Assembly: GCA_900550955.1 (NCBI GenBank)
Contig: URUF01000002.1
Coordinates: forward strand, 35,444 to 99,443
Origin: an uncultured Eubacteriales bacterium
GTDB lineage: Bacteria > Bacillota > Clostridia > Christensenellales > Aristaeellaceae
Length of the DNA stretch: 64,000 bases
Reading direction: 5' to 3'
Position 1 is the stretch's first letter; every line of letters begins with the position of its first letter. The translations under genes and the position numbers were made by a program. The notes below the pieces were generated by a model. It did not search any database. It was not told the DNA's origin and was given only the letters and a program-made list of their open reading frames with translations. Positions 33,361 to 43,321 of the stretch are shown piece by piece.

Positions 33361-36300
33361 ATGCAATACAACACCCCGCAGCAGGAGCGCCGCACGCGCA
33401 CGGATGCGGCCACGCCGGGGACGCGCAGGCCGCGTAAGGACTACGCGCCTAAAAAGCGCAAAAGCCAGGCCATGAGCGTGCTGCCGCTGCTGCTTTTGTT
33501 TGTGGCGCTGCTGGCCGCTATGTATTTCCTGTTTCCCAAGCAGGCGGGCAGGCATATTGGCGCTAGCCGGTATGACGGGCTGGTCATTAGCGAGGTAATG
33601 GCATCCAACGCGTCGGCCGTGCCGGATGAAAACGGCGAGTTCAGCGATTGGCTGGAGCTGTACAACGGCACGGGGCAGGATTTGGATATGGAAGGCGTTA
33701 TGCTGACCAACCGCACGGATCGCATTACGTTCCCGTTTCCCAGCTATACGCTCAAGGCGGGCGAGCGCGTGATCGTGTTTGCAACCAACAGCTATCAGCT
33801 GGACCCGTCGCTGCCGTTTCATGGCAAGTTCAAGATTTCGTCGGCTGGCGACCATATTTACCTGTATGACCCGGATATGTACCTGATTGACGAGCTGGCC
33901 ACGCCCACGCTTACGGCGGATACCAGCTACGCGCTCACCGGCGTTGACGAGGACGGCGTGCGCCATTATGAAACGACCACTTTTTATAGCCCTGGATACG
34001 AGAATACCGAGGAGGGCTTTAGCCAATACCGCAGCGCAAACGCGACGCAGAGCGGCGCCCTAGTTATCAACGAGGTATGCCCCGACCCCAGGATTGGCAT
34101 TCCTGACGAGGACGGGGAGATCGTGGATTGGGTGGAGCTGAAAAACAATACGGACAAGCCCATCTCGCTTTCCGGCTATTATTTGAGCGACAAGGAGAAC
34201 AAGCCCATGAAATGGCGCTTCCCCGAGGGGGCGACCATTCCGGCAAACGGTTATTATTTGGTATATTGCTCAGGCAAGAACAAATTGCAGGCAAACGGCG
34301 TTCCGCATACCAGCTTTTCGCTGTCGGCCGAGCGCGAAAGCGTTGTGCTAAGCGACAGCTATGGCCGCTTGGTGGATCGCGTCAGCTTTGAAAACGTGCC
34401 GGAGGATTATTCCTATGGGCGCAGCGATGTGGGGGATTGGCGGCTGTTTGAATTGAGCACGCCCGGCCAGCCCAACAACGCCAGCGGGCAGGCCCGAAGC
34501 GACGAGATGTTTCGGGCCTATAATTCCACGGGGGTCATCATCAGCGAGGTGATGGCCTCCAACAGCACGGTCGCGCTGGGCGCGACCGGGGCGACGACCG
34601 ATTATGTGGAGCTTTACAACACATCCGCGCAAACGGTCGATCTTACCGGCTACGGCCTTAGCGACAGCCTGAAGCGCCCGCGCAGGTGGCAGTTTCCACA
34701 GGGAACGACCATCGCGCCGGGAGAATACAAAATTGTGTACCTGGACGGACAAGCCCAGCTAACCACGGTAACGGACTGCCATACCAATTTTAAGCTGCGC
34801 CGCGCAGGCGGCGAAACCATTTCCTTTTGCGACCCTACGGGCCGCGTGCTTGACCGCATCCCTCTAAGCCTAATTCCCACGGATCACAGCTATGGCCGCA
34901 CGCTTGGTTACAGCGGCTTTTATTACTACGACGTTCCCACGCCCGGCACGGCCAATGGCACGGGGTACTATGGCTATGCCAAAACCCCGGCGGTTTCAAT
35001 ACCGGGCGGTGAATATAAAGGTGAAATTCAAGTAAGCCTTACCGTACCCGAAAATACCGCGGTGTATTATACGCTGGACGGCTCTATTCCCACGGAGGAA
35101 AACGGCGTTCGCTACGCCAGCGGCGAAACGCTTGCCATAAGCCGCGTAACGGTGCTTCGCGCGCGGGCCTTTGACCAAAGCGGCCTGCTTCAGCCAAGCG
35201 AGATTGTAACGCAGACGTATTTGATGAACCTGTATCACGCATTCCCCATCGTAAGCCTTGTGACCGACCCGGACGAATTGTGGAACGAGGAAAGCGGCAT
35301 GCTGGCCATTGGCGGCGAGCTGGTAAAGGAGCCGGGCAAGCTGCCGTTCAAGCTGGCAAGCGGAGAGTACCCATTGTACCGTACCGTTGGCAAGATTGCG
35401 CGCCCGGGCCATGTGGAGTATTACGACAAAGAGGGCAATACCCTGATCGACCAAGACTGCGAGTTTGGCCTGCAAGGCCAGTACAGCCTGGACATGCCCC
35501 AAAAAACCTTCAAGGTGCGCGCAAAGGCCAAGTATGGCAGCAAGTATTTTGAAAGCAAGCTGTTTGAGGATTTGGACTTTACGCAGTACAAAAGCTTTGT
35601 ACTGCGTATGGGCGGCAACGACTGCGTTTGGACGCGGTTTAACGACGCGTTCCAGAGCCAGCTAATCAAACGGTTTAACCAAATTACGGATACGCCCTCC
35701 ACGGTGATCTATCAGGAGTGGCAGCCGGTGGTGGTGTACTTAAACGGCGTATACTGGGGCCACTACAATATGCGCGAGCGCGTTGACCGCTACTTTGTGG
35801 CGCAGCATGAGGGGCTGCCCCTGGGGGAAGCGGACAATATGGATTTGCTGGAAGCCAGCGGCACGGTGAACTATGGCTCCAACAAGGAATATAAGGCCAT
35901 GATTTCCAAGATAGAAAAATCCTCTCCCGGAACCAAAGAGGAGGATTTGCAGTACATTCTGGACAATATTGATGTGGACAACTATTTTGACTACATGGCC
36001 TTTGAAATGTTCTTCGGCAACTCCGACCCCGGCAACATCCGCTTTTATAAGCTGGACAAGGAGGGCTCCAAGTGGAGATGGATTTTCTACGACTCGGATT
36101 ACGGGCTGTTCCGTTCCGGCTTTGACAGCCCAACCAGCTATTTGAAGGAATCCGGCGCGGGCGATAAGAAAATCAACAACACGTTGATTCGCAAGCTGTT
36201 GGAAAACGATGAGATGCGTGATAAGTTCCTTACCCGCCTGGGCGAGATTTATCAGGTGTTTACAACCGAGTTTATGACGGAGCTGTTTAATGAGATGGCG

Positions 36301-36582
36301 GCGACGTTAGAGCCGGAAATGACCATGCATTTCAACCGTTGGGCTGAGGAGAACGATAAGAACATCAACAGCGATTCGCCCACGACGCCGGAAGGCGCGA
36401 TCCGCTATTGGAATACCCGGCTTGACTATACGCGCAATGTGCTGAAGAAGCGCCCCACCTATTTTTACGAAATGGTTCAGGAACGCTTTGAACTGACGGA
36501 TGAGCAAATGCTGGACTACTTTGGTGAAAAGCCCCCGCTGCCCGACGACGCAACCGTTACGGAGGGGAGAAAGTGGGGGTAA
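33361..36582 (+). CDS. CotH-kinase protein with three lamin-tail domains
   Basis: The 1073-residue protein has a basic cytoplasmic tail, one transmembrane helix (38-58) and an extracellular part. Three lamin-tail (LTD) domains follow (starting near residues 72, 228 and 385; each has an SEVMASN/INEV start, an EL(Y/K)N segment and a late YL(V/D)x2 strand), then a chitobiase-like domain (near 545: AVYYTLDGSIPT), then a CotH kinase domain (about 640-1010) with NGVYWGHYNMRERVDRY and FYDSDYG acidic motif. CotH enzymes phosphorylate exported proteins. Start ATG at 33361 follows AAAGGAGG. Confidence 0.9.
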   Translation: MQYNTPQQERRTRTDAATPGTRRPRKDYAPKKRKSQAMSVLPLLLLFVALLAAMYFLFPKQAGRHIGASRYDGLVISEVMASNASAVPDENGEFSDWLELYNGTGQDLDMEGVMLTNRTDRITFPFPSYTLKAGERVIVFATNSYQLDPSLPFHGKFKISSAGDHIYLYDPDMYLIDELATPTLTADTSYALTGVDEDGVRHYETTTFYSPGYENTEEGFSQYRSANATQSGALVINEVCPDPRIGIPDEDGEIVDWVELKNNTDKPISLSGYYLSDKENKPMKWRFPEGATIPANGYYLVYCSGKNKLQANGVPHTSFSLSAERESVVLSDSYGRLVDRVSFENVPEDYSYGRSDVGDWRLFELSTPGQPNNASGQARSDEMFRAYNSTGVIISEVMASNSTVALGATGATTDYVELYNTSAQTVDLTGYGLSDSLKRPRRWQFPQGTTIAPGEYKIVYLDGQAQLTTVTDCHTNFKLRRAGGETISFCDPTGRVLDRIPLSLIPTDHSYGRTLGYSGFYYYDVPTPGTANGTGYYGYAKTPAVSIPGGEYKGEIQVSLTVPENTAVYYTLDGSIPTEENGVRYASGETLAISRVTVLRARAFDQSGLLQPSEIVTQTYLMNLYHAFPIVSLVTDPDELWNEESGMLAIGGELVKEPGKLPFKLASGEYPLYRTVGKIARPGHVEYYDKEGNTLIDQDCEFGLQGQYSLDMPQKTFKVRAKAKYGSKYFESKLFEDLDFTQYKSFVLRMGGNDCVWTRFNDAFQSQLIKRFNQITDTPSTVIYQEWQPVVVYLNGVYWGHYNMRERVDRYFVAQHEGLPLGEADNMDLLEASGTVNYGSNKEYKAMISKIEKSSPGTKEEDLQYILDNIDVDNYFDYMAFEMFFGNSDPGNIRFYKLDKEGSKWRWIFYDSDYGLFRSGFDSPTSYLKESGAGDKKINNTLIRKLLENDEMRDKFLTRLGEIYQVFTTEFMTELFNEMAATLEPEMTMHFNRWAEENDKNINSDSPTTPEGAIRYWNTRLDYTRNVLKKRPTYFYEMVQERFELTDEQMLDYFGEKPPLPDDATVTEGRKWG

Positions 36583-36657
36583 GCGCGGCGCTATCCGTTG
36601 ATAAAGGCACGGCCCTTTGTTACTATATCACCCTATCCACGAAGGAGGCACCCATCC

Positions 36658-37356
36658 ATGATATCTAGCGCCCTTTTTGCAACAACCAGCGCAAGCTCGC
36701 TCGTACAGGCCAGCGGCTTGGCCGCCCAGTTCAAATCCATCGTTCCCAGCGACCTGTTCATCGCGCTGGGGCTGGGCTTTCTGATTGGCGTTATTATCGC
36801 CGTGGTATACCGCAAAACGTACCGCGGCGTGCTGTACAGCCCGTCCTTTACGCTTACGCTGATTATGCTCACGCTGATCACCACGCCGGTGGTTATGTGC
36901 ATCAAGAGCGATATTGCGCTTTCCATGGGCATGGTTGGCGCGTTGAGCATTGTGCGTTTCCGTACCGCCGTAAAGGATCCGCTGGATACGGCGTATATGT
37001 TCTGGGCGCTTACGATGGGCATTTTGCTGGGCGCGGGGCTGTACCTGATCGCGGTAATTGTAGTGCTGGCGATTTCTGTGCTGCTGTTTGTGCTTTCCTT
37101 TGCCAAGCTGACAACGCCCAACGCCTACCTGCTGGTTGTGCATTACGATGAGTTTTGCGAGGACGCCATCCATAGCGAGCTGCGCCGCAGCGTAAGGAGC
37201 AGCAAGCTGCGCTCCAAAACCCTTACGCGCGCCGGTGCGGAAATGACCTATGAGGTGCGTTTGAGCGAACGCACCGAGGTTGTAACGCGCATGCTGGATA
37301 TTGAAGGCGTGCATGACGCGACGCTGGTTGCCTGCCAAAGCGAGGTTGGCGCGTAA
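36658..37356 (+). CDS. DUF4956 membrane protein
   Basis: The 232-residue protein has about four transmembrane helices followed by a cytoplasmic domain with an ACT-like feel (residues 155-232). The conserved ALSIVRFRTAVKDPLDTAYMFWAL segment identifies DUF4956. Genes for DUF4956, CotH and VTC proteins recur together in bacteria, implying a shared pathway at the membrane. Start ATG at 36658 has AAGGAGG upstream; the upstream in-frame ATG at 36598 overlaps the CotH tail region and lacks a binding site. Confidence 0.9.
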   Translation: MISSALFATTSASSLVQASGLAAQFKSIVPSDLFIALGLGFLIGVIIAVVYRKTYRGVLYSPSFTLTLIMLTLITTPVVMCIKSDIALSMGMVGALSIVRFRTAVKDPLDTAYMFWALTMGILLGAGLYLIAVIVVLAISVLLFVLSFAKLTTPNAYLLVVHYDEFCEDAIHSELRRSVRSSKLRSKTLTRAGAEMTYEVRLSERTEVVTRMLDIEGVHDATLVACQSEVGA

Positions 37357-37377
37357 GCCTGTGAAGGAGGGCGGCTC

Positions 37378-38082
37378 ATGGCAATTTCCGTGCCGCTGAG
37401 GCATGAGCTCAAGTTCTTCATTAACCCAGTGGAGTATGAGGTGCTTAGGCGCGCGCTGGACAGGACGCTGCTGCGCGACCCCAATGGGGATGAGAACAAC
37501 GAGTACCATATCCGATCGCTGTATTTTGATACGCGGTTTAACGACGCGCTTATGGATAAGCTAAACGGCGTGAAGGACCGCGACAAATACCGCATCCGTA
37601 TCTATAATTTTTCCGACAAGCTTATCCGTATGGAATGCAAAACCAAGGTGGGGCAGCTTATTTCCAAGCGCTCTATCGGCATTCCCAAGCTGCTGGCGGA
37701 GCAGCTGATCGCGGGCGACCCTACGGGGCTTGAGCGCACGCGCAGCGGCCTTTTGCGCGACGTGTACCGCGAAATGGCGCTAAATGGCCTGCATCCCGTT
37801 GTTATTGTGGACTATGTGCGGGAGGCATACATCCACCCTGTGGAGGAAGTGCGCATTACCTTTGATAAGCAGCTGCATACGGGGCTTCGCTCCATTGACA
37901 TCTTCAACCCCTACGTGCCTACGATATCGCCCTTTGACCATAATGAGATGATTTTGGAAGTGAAGTTCAACCGGGTGCTTCCGCCGTACATTCGGGATAT
38001 CCTATGTACGCACGTGCGCAGCGCGCAAAATAGCGCCATTTCCAAATACGTATGGTGCAGGCGCTTTGAAAACTTTGAATGA
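37378..38082 (+). CDS. VTC-domain polyphosphate polymerase-like protein
   Basis: The 234-residue protein is a VTC tunnel-fold domain: RHELKFFINPVEYEVLR, the YHIRSLYFDT block, KYRIRIYN, MECKTKVGQLISKR and the late MILEVKFN. In yeast Vtc4 this domain makes polyphosphate from ATP, using basic residues to line the tunnel and a Glu to bind metal; the same Lys/Arg/Glu positions are present. It ends the CotH-DUF4956-VTC operon, 21 bases after DUF4956. Confidence 0.9.
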   Translation: MAISVPLRHELKFFINPVEYEVLRRALDRTLLRDPNGDENNEYHIRSLYFDTRFNDALMDKLNGVKDRDKYRIRIYNFSDKLIRMECKTKVGQLISKRSIGIPKLLAEQLIAGDPTGLERTRSGLLRDVYREMALNGLHPVVIVDYVREAYIHPVEEVRITFDKQLHTGLRSIDIFNPYVPTISPFDHNEMILEVKFNRVLPPYIRDILCTHVRSAQNSAISKYVWCRRFENFE

Positions 38083-38092
38083 CGAAAAAAGG

Positions 38093-38138
38093 AAAAGCCG
38101 CCGCTTTGGTTCGTTGATGAATCAAAGCGGCGGCTTTT
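38093..38138. terminator. bidirectional terminator
   Basis: A perfect 16-bp stem (AAAAGCCGCCGCTTTG, 38093-38108, and its complement at 38123-38138) lies between the converging VTC and shikimate kinase genes. Confidence 0.85.
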
Positions 38139-38152
38139 GGAAACGGGTATGC

Positions 38153-38659
38153 TTAGGCATAGCGCCTGACAATTTCCTCCAGGGCGGCCAGGCCGTTGTG
38201 GAAGCCGTTGCCGTTGTCCATTACGGTATCGGCAACGCTGCGGTAGATAGGCATGCGCTCATGATAGATGCGCTCAATTTCATCGCGGCCCTTTTGGGCC
38301 AGAAACGGCCGCTTTTCCGCGCGGATATCCAGCATGATATCGTCAATGGGCCGGTCAATGAGAACGATCACGCCGTGATTGCGCATGAGGATACGGTTTT
38401 CCTCGCGCAGGCACAGGCCGCCGCCAGTAGAGATAATGCCGGGGGTGGCGTTGACCAGCTCCTGCAAAAGCCGCGTTTCCCCGTCGCGGAAGGCCTGCTC
38501 ACCAAAGGAGGCGTAGAGCTGCGCGGTGTTCATGCCGCTTGCCTCGGCCAGATAAAAATCCGTGTCCAGATAGGGGATTTGCAGCTTTTGCGCCACGCGG
38601 CGGCCAAGGGCGCTTTTGCCGCTTCCGGGCATTCCCACCAAAAAGATGTGACGTTCCAT
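38153..38659 (-). CDS. aroK: shikimate kinase
   Basis: The 168-residue protein has the Walker A GMPGSGKSALG, the LDTDFYL substrate-binding Asp pair, STGGGLCLR and the LID region RPFLAQKGRDEIERIYHER. It phosphorylates shikimate in the aromatic amino-acid pathway and is of normal length. The ATG at 38659 has AGGAGG 10 bases upstream; an in-frame TTG at 38668 is closer but less usual. No other aro gene is nearby. It is followed downstream by the terminator at 38093-38138. Confidence 0.93.
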   Translation of the reverse strand: MERHIFLVGMPGSGKSALGRRVAQKLQIPYLDTDFYLAEASGMNTAQLYASFGEQAFRDGETRLLQELVNATPGIISTGGGLCLREENRILMRNHGVIVLIDRPIDDIMLDIRAEKRPFLAQKGRDEIERIYHERMPIYRSVADTVMDNGNGFHNGLAALEEIVRRYA

Positions 38660-38691
38660 CCCCAACACTCCTCCTTTGTATATGTGCCGCT

Positions 38692-40170
38692 TTACCTAGC
38701 TTCCAGCTTGGCGGGCTCCTGCCTGCGGGAAAGCTGGAGCGTAAAGCGGAAGCCCGCGCCGCTTTGCAGGGGCAGCACCTCCAGCTGTTGGTTATGCATG
38801 TCCATAATCTGCTTGCAGATGCTAAGCCCCAGCCCGGTCCCCTTGCCGGAGGTATGTGCCTTATCCGCCTTGTAGAACCTTTCAAACAGATGGTCGCGGT
38901 CCTCCGGCGCGATGGGCTCGCCATCGTTTTCAATAACGGTGGCTACCGTATTATCATGCAACAAGGATGTGCGAATTGTCAAGTTCCCATTTTCAACCAC
39001 GAACTTGAGCGCGTTATCCACGATATTATGCACAACCTGCGAAATGCGGTCGCTATCGGCATGCACAAGGCAGGGGTCCTGCACGAAATCCAACTGGACA
39101 TTCAGCGATTTCTGCTCGATATCGCTCATGCGGCCGATGATGACGCGGCGTATGAGCTCGTTCAAATCAAAATCGCTCAGGGAAAGCTTGTCCACGCCCT
39201 TATCCATGCGGCTTAATTGCAGCAAATCCGCAATGAGGCGCTTCATGCGGTTGGTTTCGTCAAACACAATTTGCAGATAGCGCGGGTATTCCTCCTGCGG
39301 GATGGTGCCGTCGAGCATGCCTTCCACAAAGCCATGAATGCTGGTAACGGGGGAACGCAGCTCGTGGCTTACATTGGCAACAAACTCGCGGCGGTTCTCC
39401 TCCACCTGTTCCAGCTTCTCGGCCATCACGTTAAAGGCGCCCGCAAGCTGGCGCACCTCGTTTACGCCGGTGACCTCCGCGCGGGTGCTAAGCTTGCCGC
39501 GGCTCATTTCCTCGGCCGCGCCGGTGATCACGGTAAGCGGCTTTACAATGCCGCGCGCATAAAACGCCGTGCCAATAATGGCCGCAAGCGCCGCAAACGC
39601 AAAGCCGATGCCAATTTGCAACAGCAAGCCGTGATATTCCGCTTCAATAATTTGCGAGCTGGTATGGATAAACACAGCGCCCAGCACCGTGTCGTTTTGT
39701 ACCCAGGGCACGGCCACAGTGAAGATGGGCCCTTGCGAATCGCGCGTGATTTGGGTTTGCACCTCCTGGCCCTTGAGCACCTGTAAAAGTGCAGAGGAAA
39801 GCACCTCGGCGTCCAGGGTTTGCAGCGCGTCCACGCTGCCTTCAATGGCGGATTGCATGTTGTCCATCACGCGGCCCGAACGGTCTACAATAAGAATGTA
39901 GGCCCCGTAATCCTCATATACGGCGCGCGCCTTCCATTGCAAATAGGCCATGGTGGAGGTTTGAAGGTTGAGGTAGTCCGTTAGCGCGCTCTCCTCAACG
40001 CGGCTGGCAAGAAAGGCGATTTCCCTTGCCTGGGAAAGAAGGCTATCCATGCGGCTTTCCACCATGGAGGCCCGGATGGAAAACATGGAGAACGCGCCGC
40101 CGATGAGCGCTACCAGCAGGATAACGATCATAAACAGCGCAAGCAGCCTGTCAAACATGGTTTGGAACAT
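38692..40170 (-). CDS. sensor histidine kinase
   Basis: The 492-residue protein is a membrane histidine kinase: TM1 (about 8-32), an extracellular PAS-like sensor domain (35-175), TM2 (185-208), HAMP (210-262), the phospho-acceptor box FVANVSHELRSPV (His near 271) and ATPase motifs N (VDNALKFV), G1 (IENDGEPI), F (ERFYKADK) and G2 (GTGLGLSI). It resembles ResE/WalK-type kinases. It lies 25 bases after its response regulator gene, a normal pair. The signal is unknown. Confidence 0.95.
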   Translation of the reverse strand: MFQTMFDRLLALFMIVILLVALIGGAFSMFSIRASMVESRMDSLLSQAREIAFLASRVEESALTDYLNLQTSTMAYLQWKARAVYEDYGAYILIVDRSGRVMDNMQSAIEGSVDALQTLDAEVLSSALLQVLKGQEVQTQITRDSQGPIFTVAVPWVQNDTVLGAVFIHTSSQIIEAEYHGLLLQIGIGFAFAALAAIIGTAFYARGIVKPLTVITGAAEEMSRGKLSTRAEVTGVNEVRQLAGAFNVMAEKLEQVEENRREFVANVSHELRSPVTSIHGFVEGMLDGTIPQEEYPRYLQIVFDETNRMKRLIADLLQLSRMDKGVDKLSLSDFDLNELIRRVIIGRMSDIEQKSLNVQLDFVQDPCLVHADSDRISQVVHNIVDNALKFVVENGNLTIRTSLLHDNTVATVIENDGEPIAPEDRDHLFERFYKADKAHTSGKGTGLGLSICKQIMDMHNQQLEVLPLQSGAGFRFTLQLSRRQEPAKLEAR

Positions 40171-40195
40171 GGAGTCATCCTCTCAGGAAAGCGCC

Positions 40196-40906
40196 TTAGC
40201 CGGCCTTGTATTCAAACTTATAGCCTACGCGCCATACGGTGTGGATTTCCCAACCGTATTTTTCGCATTCGGGCAGCTTTTCACGCAAACGCTTGATATG
40301 CACGTCCACGGTTCGGCTGTCGCCAAAGAAATCAAAGCCCCAAACGCGCTCCAAAAGCTGCTCGCGGGTGAACACCATATTGGGGTGGGAAGCCAGGTAA
40401 TACAGCACCTCCAGCTCCTTGGGGGGCATTTCCAGCTCCCGGCCCTCATAGGTAACCTCGTAACGCACCAGGCTGACGGTAAGCTGGGGGTAATGGAGGG
40501 TATCGTCGCCGCCATCCCCGGAGGGGCCTTCGGCAGAGGGCGCGCGGCGCAAAACGGCCTTGACGCGCGCTACCAGCTCCTTTGTTTCAAAGGGCTTGGT
40601 GATATAATCATCCGCGCCAAGCTCAAGCCCCAGCACCTTATCGAAGGTTTCGTCGCGGGCGGTGAGCATGATCACGGGAACCTTGCTGGTTTTGCGGATT
40701 TCCTTAAGGACCTGTAAACCGTCCATTCCCGGAAGCATCACATCCAGCAGCACAAGGGCGGGCGTTTCCTGGGAAAAGCTTTTGAGCGCGTCGTCGCCGC
40801 GGGCCGCCTCGGTTACGGCAAAGCCCTCTTTTTCCAGGTACAGCCTTACCAAATGGCTGATGTTGGGGTCGTCATCCACAAGTAAAATCCGCTGCTTGTC
40901 AGACAT
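40196..40906 (-). CDS. OmpR/PhoB-family response regulator
   Basis: The 236-residue protein has a receiver domain (acidic pocket near Asp10-Asp11, phospho-Asp in LVLLDVMLPG, Thr in VIMLTARD, Lys in ITKPF) and a winged-helix effector (about 140-234, ending TVWRVGYKFEYK). It is the cognate regulator for the kinase encoded next. The gene follows mutS2's start by 26 bases and could be read together with it. Confidence 0.96.
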   Translation of the reverse strand: MSDKQRILLVDDDPNISHLVRLYLEKEGFAVTEAARGDDALKSFSQETPALVLLDVMLPGMDGLQVLKEIRKTSKVPVIMLTARDETFDKVLGLELGADDYITKPFETKELVARVKAVLRRAPSAEGPSGDGGDDTLHYPQLTVSLVRYEVTYEGRELEMPPKELEVLYYLASHPNMVFTREQLLERVWGFDFFGDSRTVDVHIKRLREKLPECEKYGWEIHTVWRVGYKFEYKAG

Positions 40907-40931
40907 GGTTTTCGCTCCTTTTGCAGAAGAA

Positions 40932-43286
40932 TTATTTCAGGGTTACGATGGTAACGCCTTGCTCGCCCTCACCATACATACCGTCGCGGTATTTTTTGAC
41001 GTTCATATGGGTTTTCAGGTGGCGCTGAATGCCGGCGCGCAGCACGCCGGTGCCCTTTCCGTGAATGACGCTCACCTCGTTTAGCCCGGCGAGCGTAGCG
41101 TCCGCCAGATAGGTATCCACCGCGTTAAGCGCTTCTTCCAGGTTCATGCCGCGCACATCCACCTCCATAGGCACCGCCGGGCGCGCGGAGGAGGTTTTGT
41201 TCAGCACCCGGCTTTGAGCGGGCTTTTCAGCCTCCACCAGGCGAAGCTGGCTAATGTGGGCCTTCATTTTAAGAATGCCGGCCTGCAACTGCACCTCGCC
41301 ATTGCGGTCCGCCGGGGCCAATACCGTGCCGCGCGTGCCCAAGTGCACAATTTCAACGCTGTCCCCCGGGCGCACGCTCTTGGGCGGCGTAAAGTTGGTT
41401 TGGCTCTTTTCGCCCAGCCCTTCGCTAAGCGCGTCAATGCCGTCCTCCATGCGCTTTTTCAGCCGCTGAACCTCATGCTCAGGCGTTTGCGCCTGTTTTT
41501 TCATGGCTTTTAGCTCGCGGATGATGCCGTCGGATTCCCGGCGGGCGTTTTCCAGAATACGCCGCGCCTCGTCCTTGGCCTTTCTGAGGCTTTTTTCCTT
41601 GCTTTGCTCAATCTCACGGCGCAGCTTTTCCGCCTCGTCGCGCAGATGGACGGTTTCCTTACGCGCCTCCTCGGCAATTTGGCGCTCGCGCTCCGCAATT
41701 TGACGGTGATATTCCGCGTTGGCAATCACATCCTCAAAGCGGATATCCTCCTTGGAAAGCAGGGCCTTCGCCCCGTCTATGAGCCGTTCCGGCAGGCCGA
41801 GCTTGCGGGAAATTTCAAACGCGTTGCTTTTGCCGGGAATGCCGATGGAAAGCCGGTAGGTAGGCCGGAGCGATTCAACGTCGAATTCCACGCTTGCGTT
41901 TTCTACGCCGGGGGTACTCAGTGCAAAGGCCTTGAGCTCGCTGTAATGGGTTGTGGCCATGGTGCGGATTTTCAAATCCAGCAGGCTTTGCAGGAGGGTT
42001 TGCGCCAATGCCGCGCCCTCCGTTGGGTCGGTTCCCGCGCCCAGCTCGTCAAAGAGGACGAGATCGTTTTCGCATACGCCGGACATGATATCCACAATGT
42101 TGGTCATGTGGGAGGAAAAGGTGGAAAGCGACTGCTCGATGCTCTGTTCATCGCCAATATCGGCATATACGCGCCTGAAAACGCTCAGCTCTGTACCTAG
42201 GGCGGCGGGCACCTGCAGGCCACTTTGGGCCATAAGCGTAAAAAGGCCCACGGTTTTGAGCGTAACGGTTTTGCCGCCGGTATTGGGGCCCGTGATAATC
42301 AGCGTGGTAAAACCGTCGCCAAGCCAAAGATCGCTGGGAACAACCTTATCGGGGTCAATCAGCGGATGGCGGCCGCGCACGATTTTGATATACCCGCGCG
42401 CGTTCATTTTGGGCAGGCATGCGTGCATTTCACGGGCCAGGAGCCCCTTTGCAAACGCAAAATCAAGATGGGCAAGCAGTTCAATGTTGAGGAGCATGCT
42501 TTCCGCATGCGGCGCGATTTGATCGGACAGGGCCTGAAGAATGCGCGCGATCTCCTGCTGCTCGCGTGCGCGAAGCTGCTTGAGGTCGTTGCCCAGCTCC
42601 ACAACGAACATGGGCTCGATAAACAACGTGGCCCCGGTGGCGCTTTGGTCGTGCACAAGGCCGGGCACGTTGGCGCGGCACTCTGCCTTAACGGGAATGC
42701 AGTAGCGGTCGCCGCGCATGGTGATGATGCTATCCTGAAGGTTTTTGGAAAAGCTGGAGGAACGGATCATCTGGTTAAGCTTTTCGCGCATGCGCTCGTT
42801 GGCGCTGCGGATTTGGCGGCGGATTTGAAACAGCTCCGCGGACGCGCGGTCCGCGATTTCCTCCTCGCTGAGAATGGCGGCGGAAATATCGTTTTCCAGA
42901 CCGTCCAATGTGGTGATGCGGCTGGCCATGCCGGTAAGGATGGGGGTATCCTCGCGGTCGCGCACCAGGGCGCTTTGCGCCATGCGAGCAGCCCGAAGGC
43001 ATACCGCCACATCCAGCAATGCGCGGGGGCTGAGGCAGGCGCCCTTTTGCGCAAGAGCCACCTGTTCGCGCACATCCGGAAAGCCGCTGAGGGGCTGGCC
43101 GCCCAAATAGCTGAGCAGCACGCAGGCCTCCTCGGTTTCGTCAAGCGCGTGCAGCACATCGGAAAAATCATTGTAAGGCTTTAGCGCCAGGCATTTTTCT
43201 TTGCCCATGTCCGTAAGCGCATGAACGGAGAGGCGCTCGCGGATTTTGGTAAATTCCAGCACGCGCAGGGCGCGTTCCTGTTCCAT
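40932..43286 (-). CDS. mutS2: endonuclease MutS2
   Basis: The 784-residue protein has the MutS core without mismatch-binding domains, Walker A GPNTGGKT, the signature and Walker B DLVLFDELGAGTDPTEG, a long coiled coil (about 505-620) and a C-terminal Smr domain (VDVRGMNLEEALNAVD...VIHGKGTGVLR). MutS2 acts on collided ribosomes or branched DNA in Bacillota. The ATG at 43286 has a GGAAG site upstream; the upstream in-frame start is less likely. Its length agrees with the family. Confidence 0.96.
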   Translation of the reverse strand: MEQERALRVLEFTKIRERLSVHALTDMGKEKCLALKPYNDFSDVLHALDETEEACVLLSYLGGQPLSGFPDVREQVALAQKGACLSPRALLDVAVCLRAARMAQSALVRDREDTPILTGMASRITTLDGLENDISAAILSEEEIADRASAELFQIRRQIRSANERMREKLNQMIRSSSFSKNLQDSIITMRGDRYCIPVKAECRANVPGLVHDQSATGATLFIEPMFVVELGNDLKQLRAREQQEIARILQALSDQIAPHAESMLLNIELLAHLDFAFAKGLLAREMHACLPKMNARGYIKIVRGRHPLIDPDKVVPSDLWLGDGFTTLIITGPNTGGKTVTLKTVGLFTLMAQSGLQVPAALGTELSVFRRVYADIGDEQSIEQSLSTFSSHMTNIVDIMSGVCENDLVLFDELGAGTDPTEGAALAQTLLQSLLDLKIRTMATTHYSELKAFALSTPGVENASVEFDVESLRPTYRLSIGIPGKSNAFEISRKLGLPERLIDGAKALLSKEDIRFEDVIANAEYHRQIAERERQIAEEARKETVHLRDEAEKLRREIEQSKEKSLRKAKDEARRILENARRESDGIIRELKAMKKQAQTPEHEVQRLKKRMEDGIDALSEGLGEKSQTNFTPPKSVRPGDSVEIVHLGTRGTVLAPADRNGEVQLQAGILKMKAHISQLRLVEAEKPAQSRVLNKTSSARPAVPMEVDVRGMNLEEALNAVDTYLADATLAGLNEVSVIHGKGTGVLRAGIQRHLKTHMNVKKYRDGMYGEGEQGVTIVTLK

Positions 43287-43321
43287 AAGTTCGTCTTCCT
43301 TTCCCAAAATACATGCAAGGT

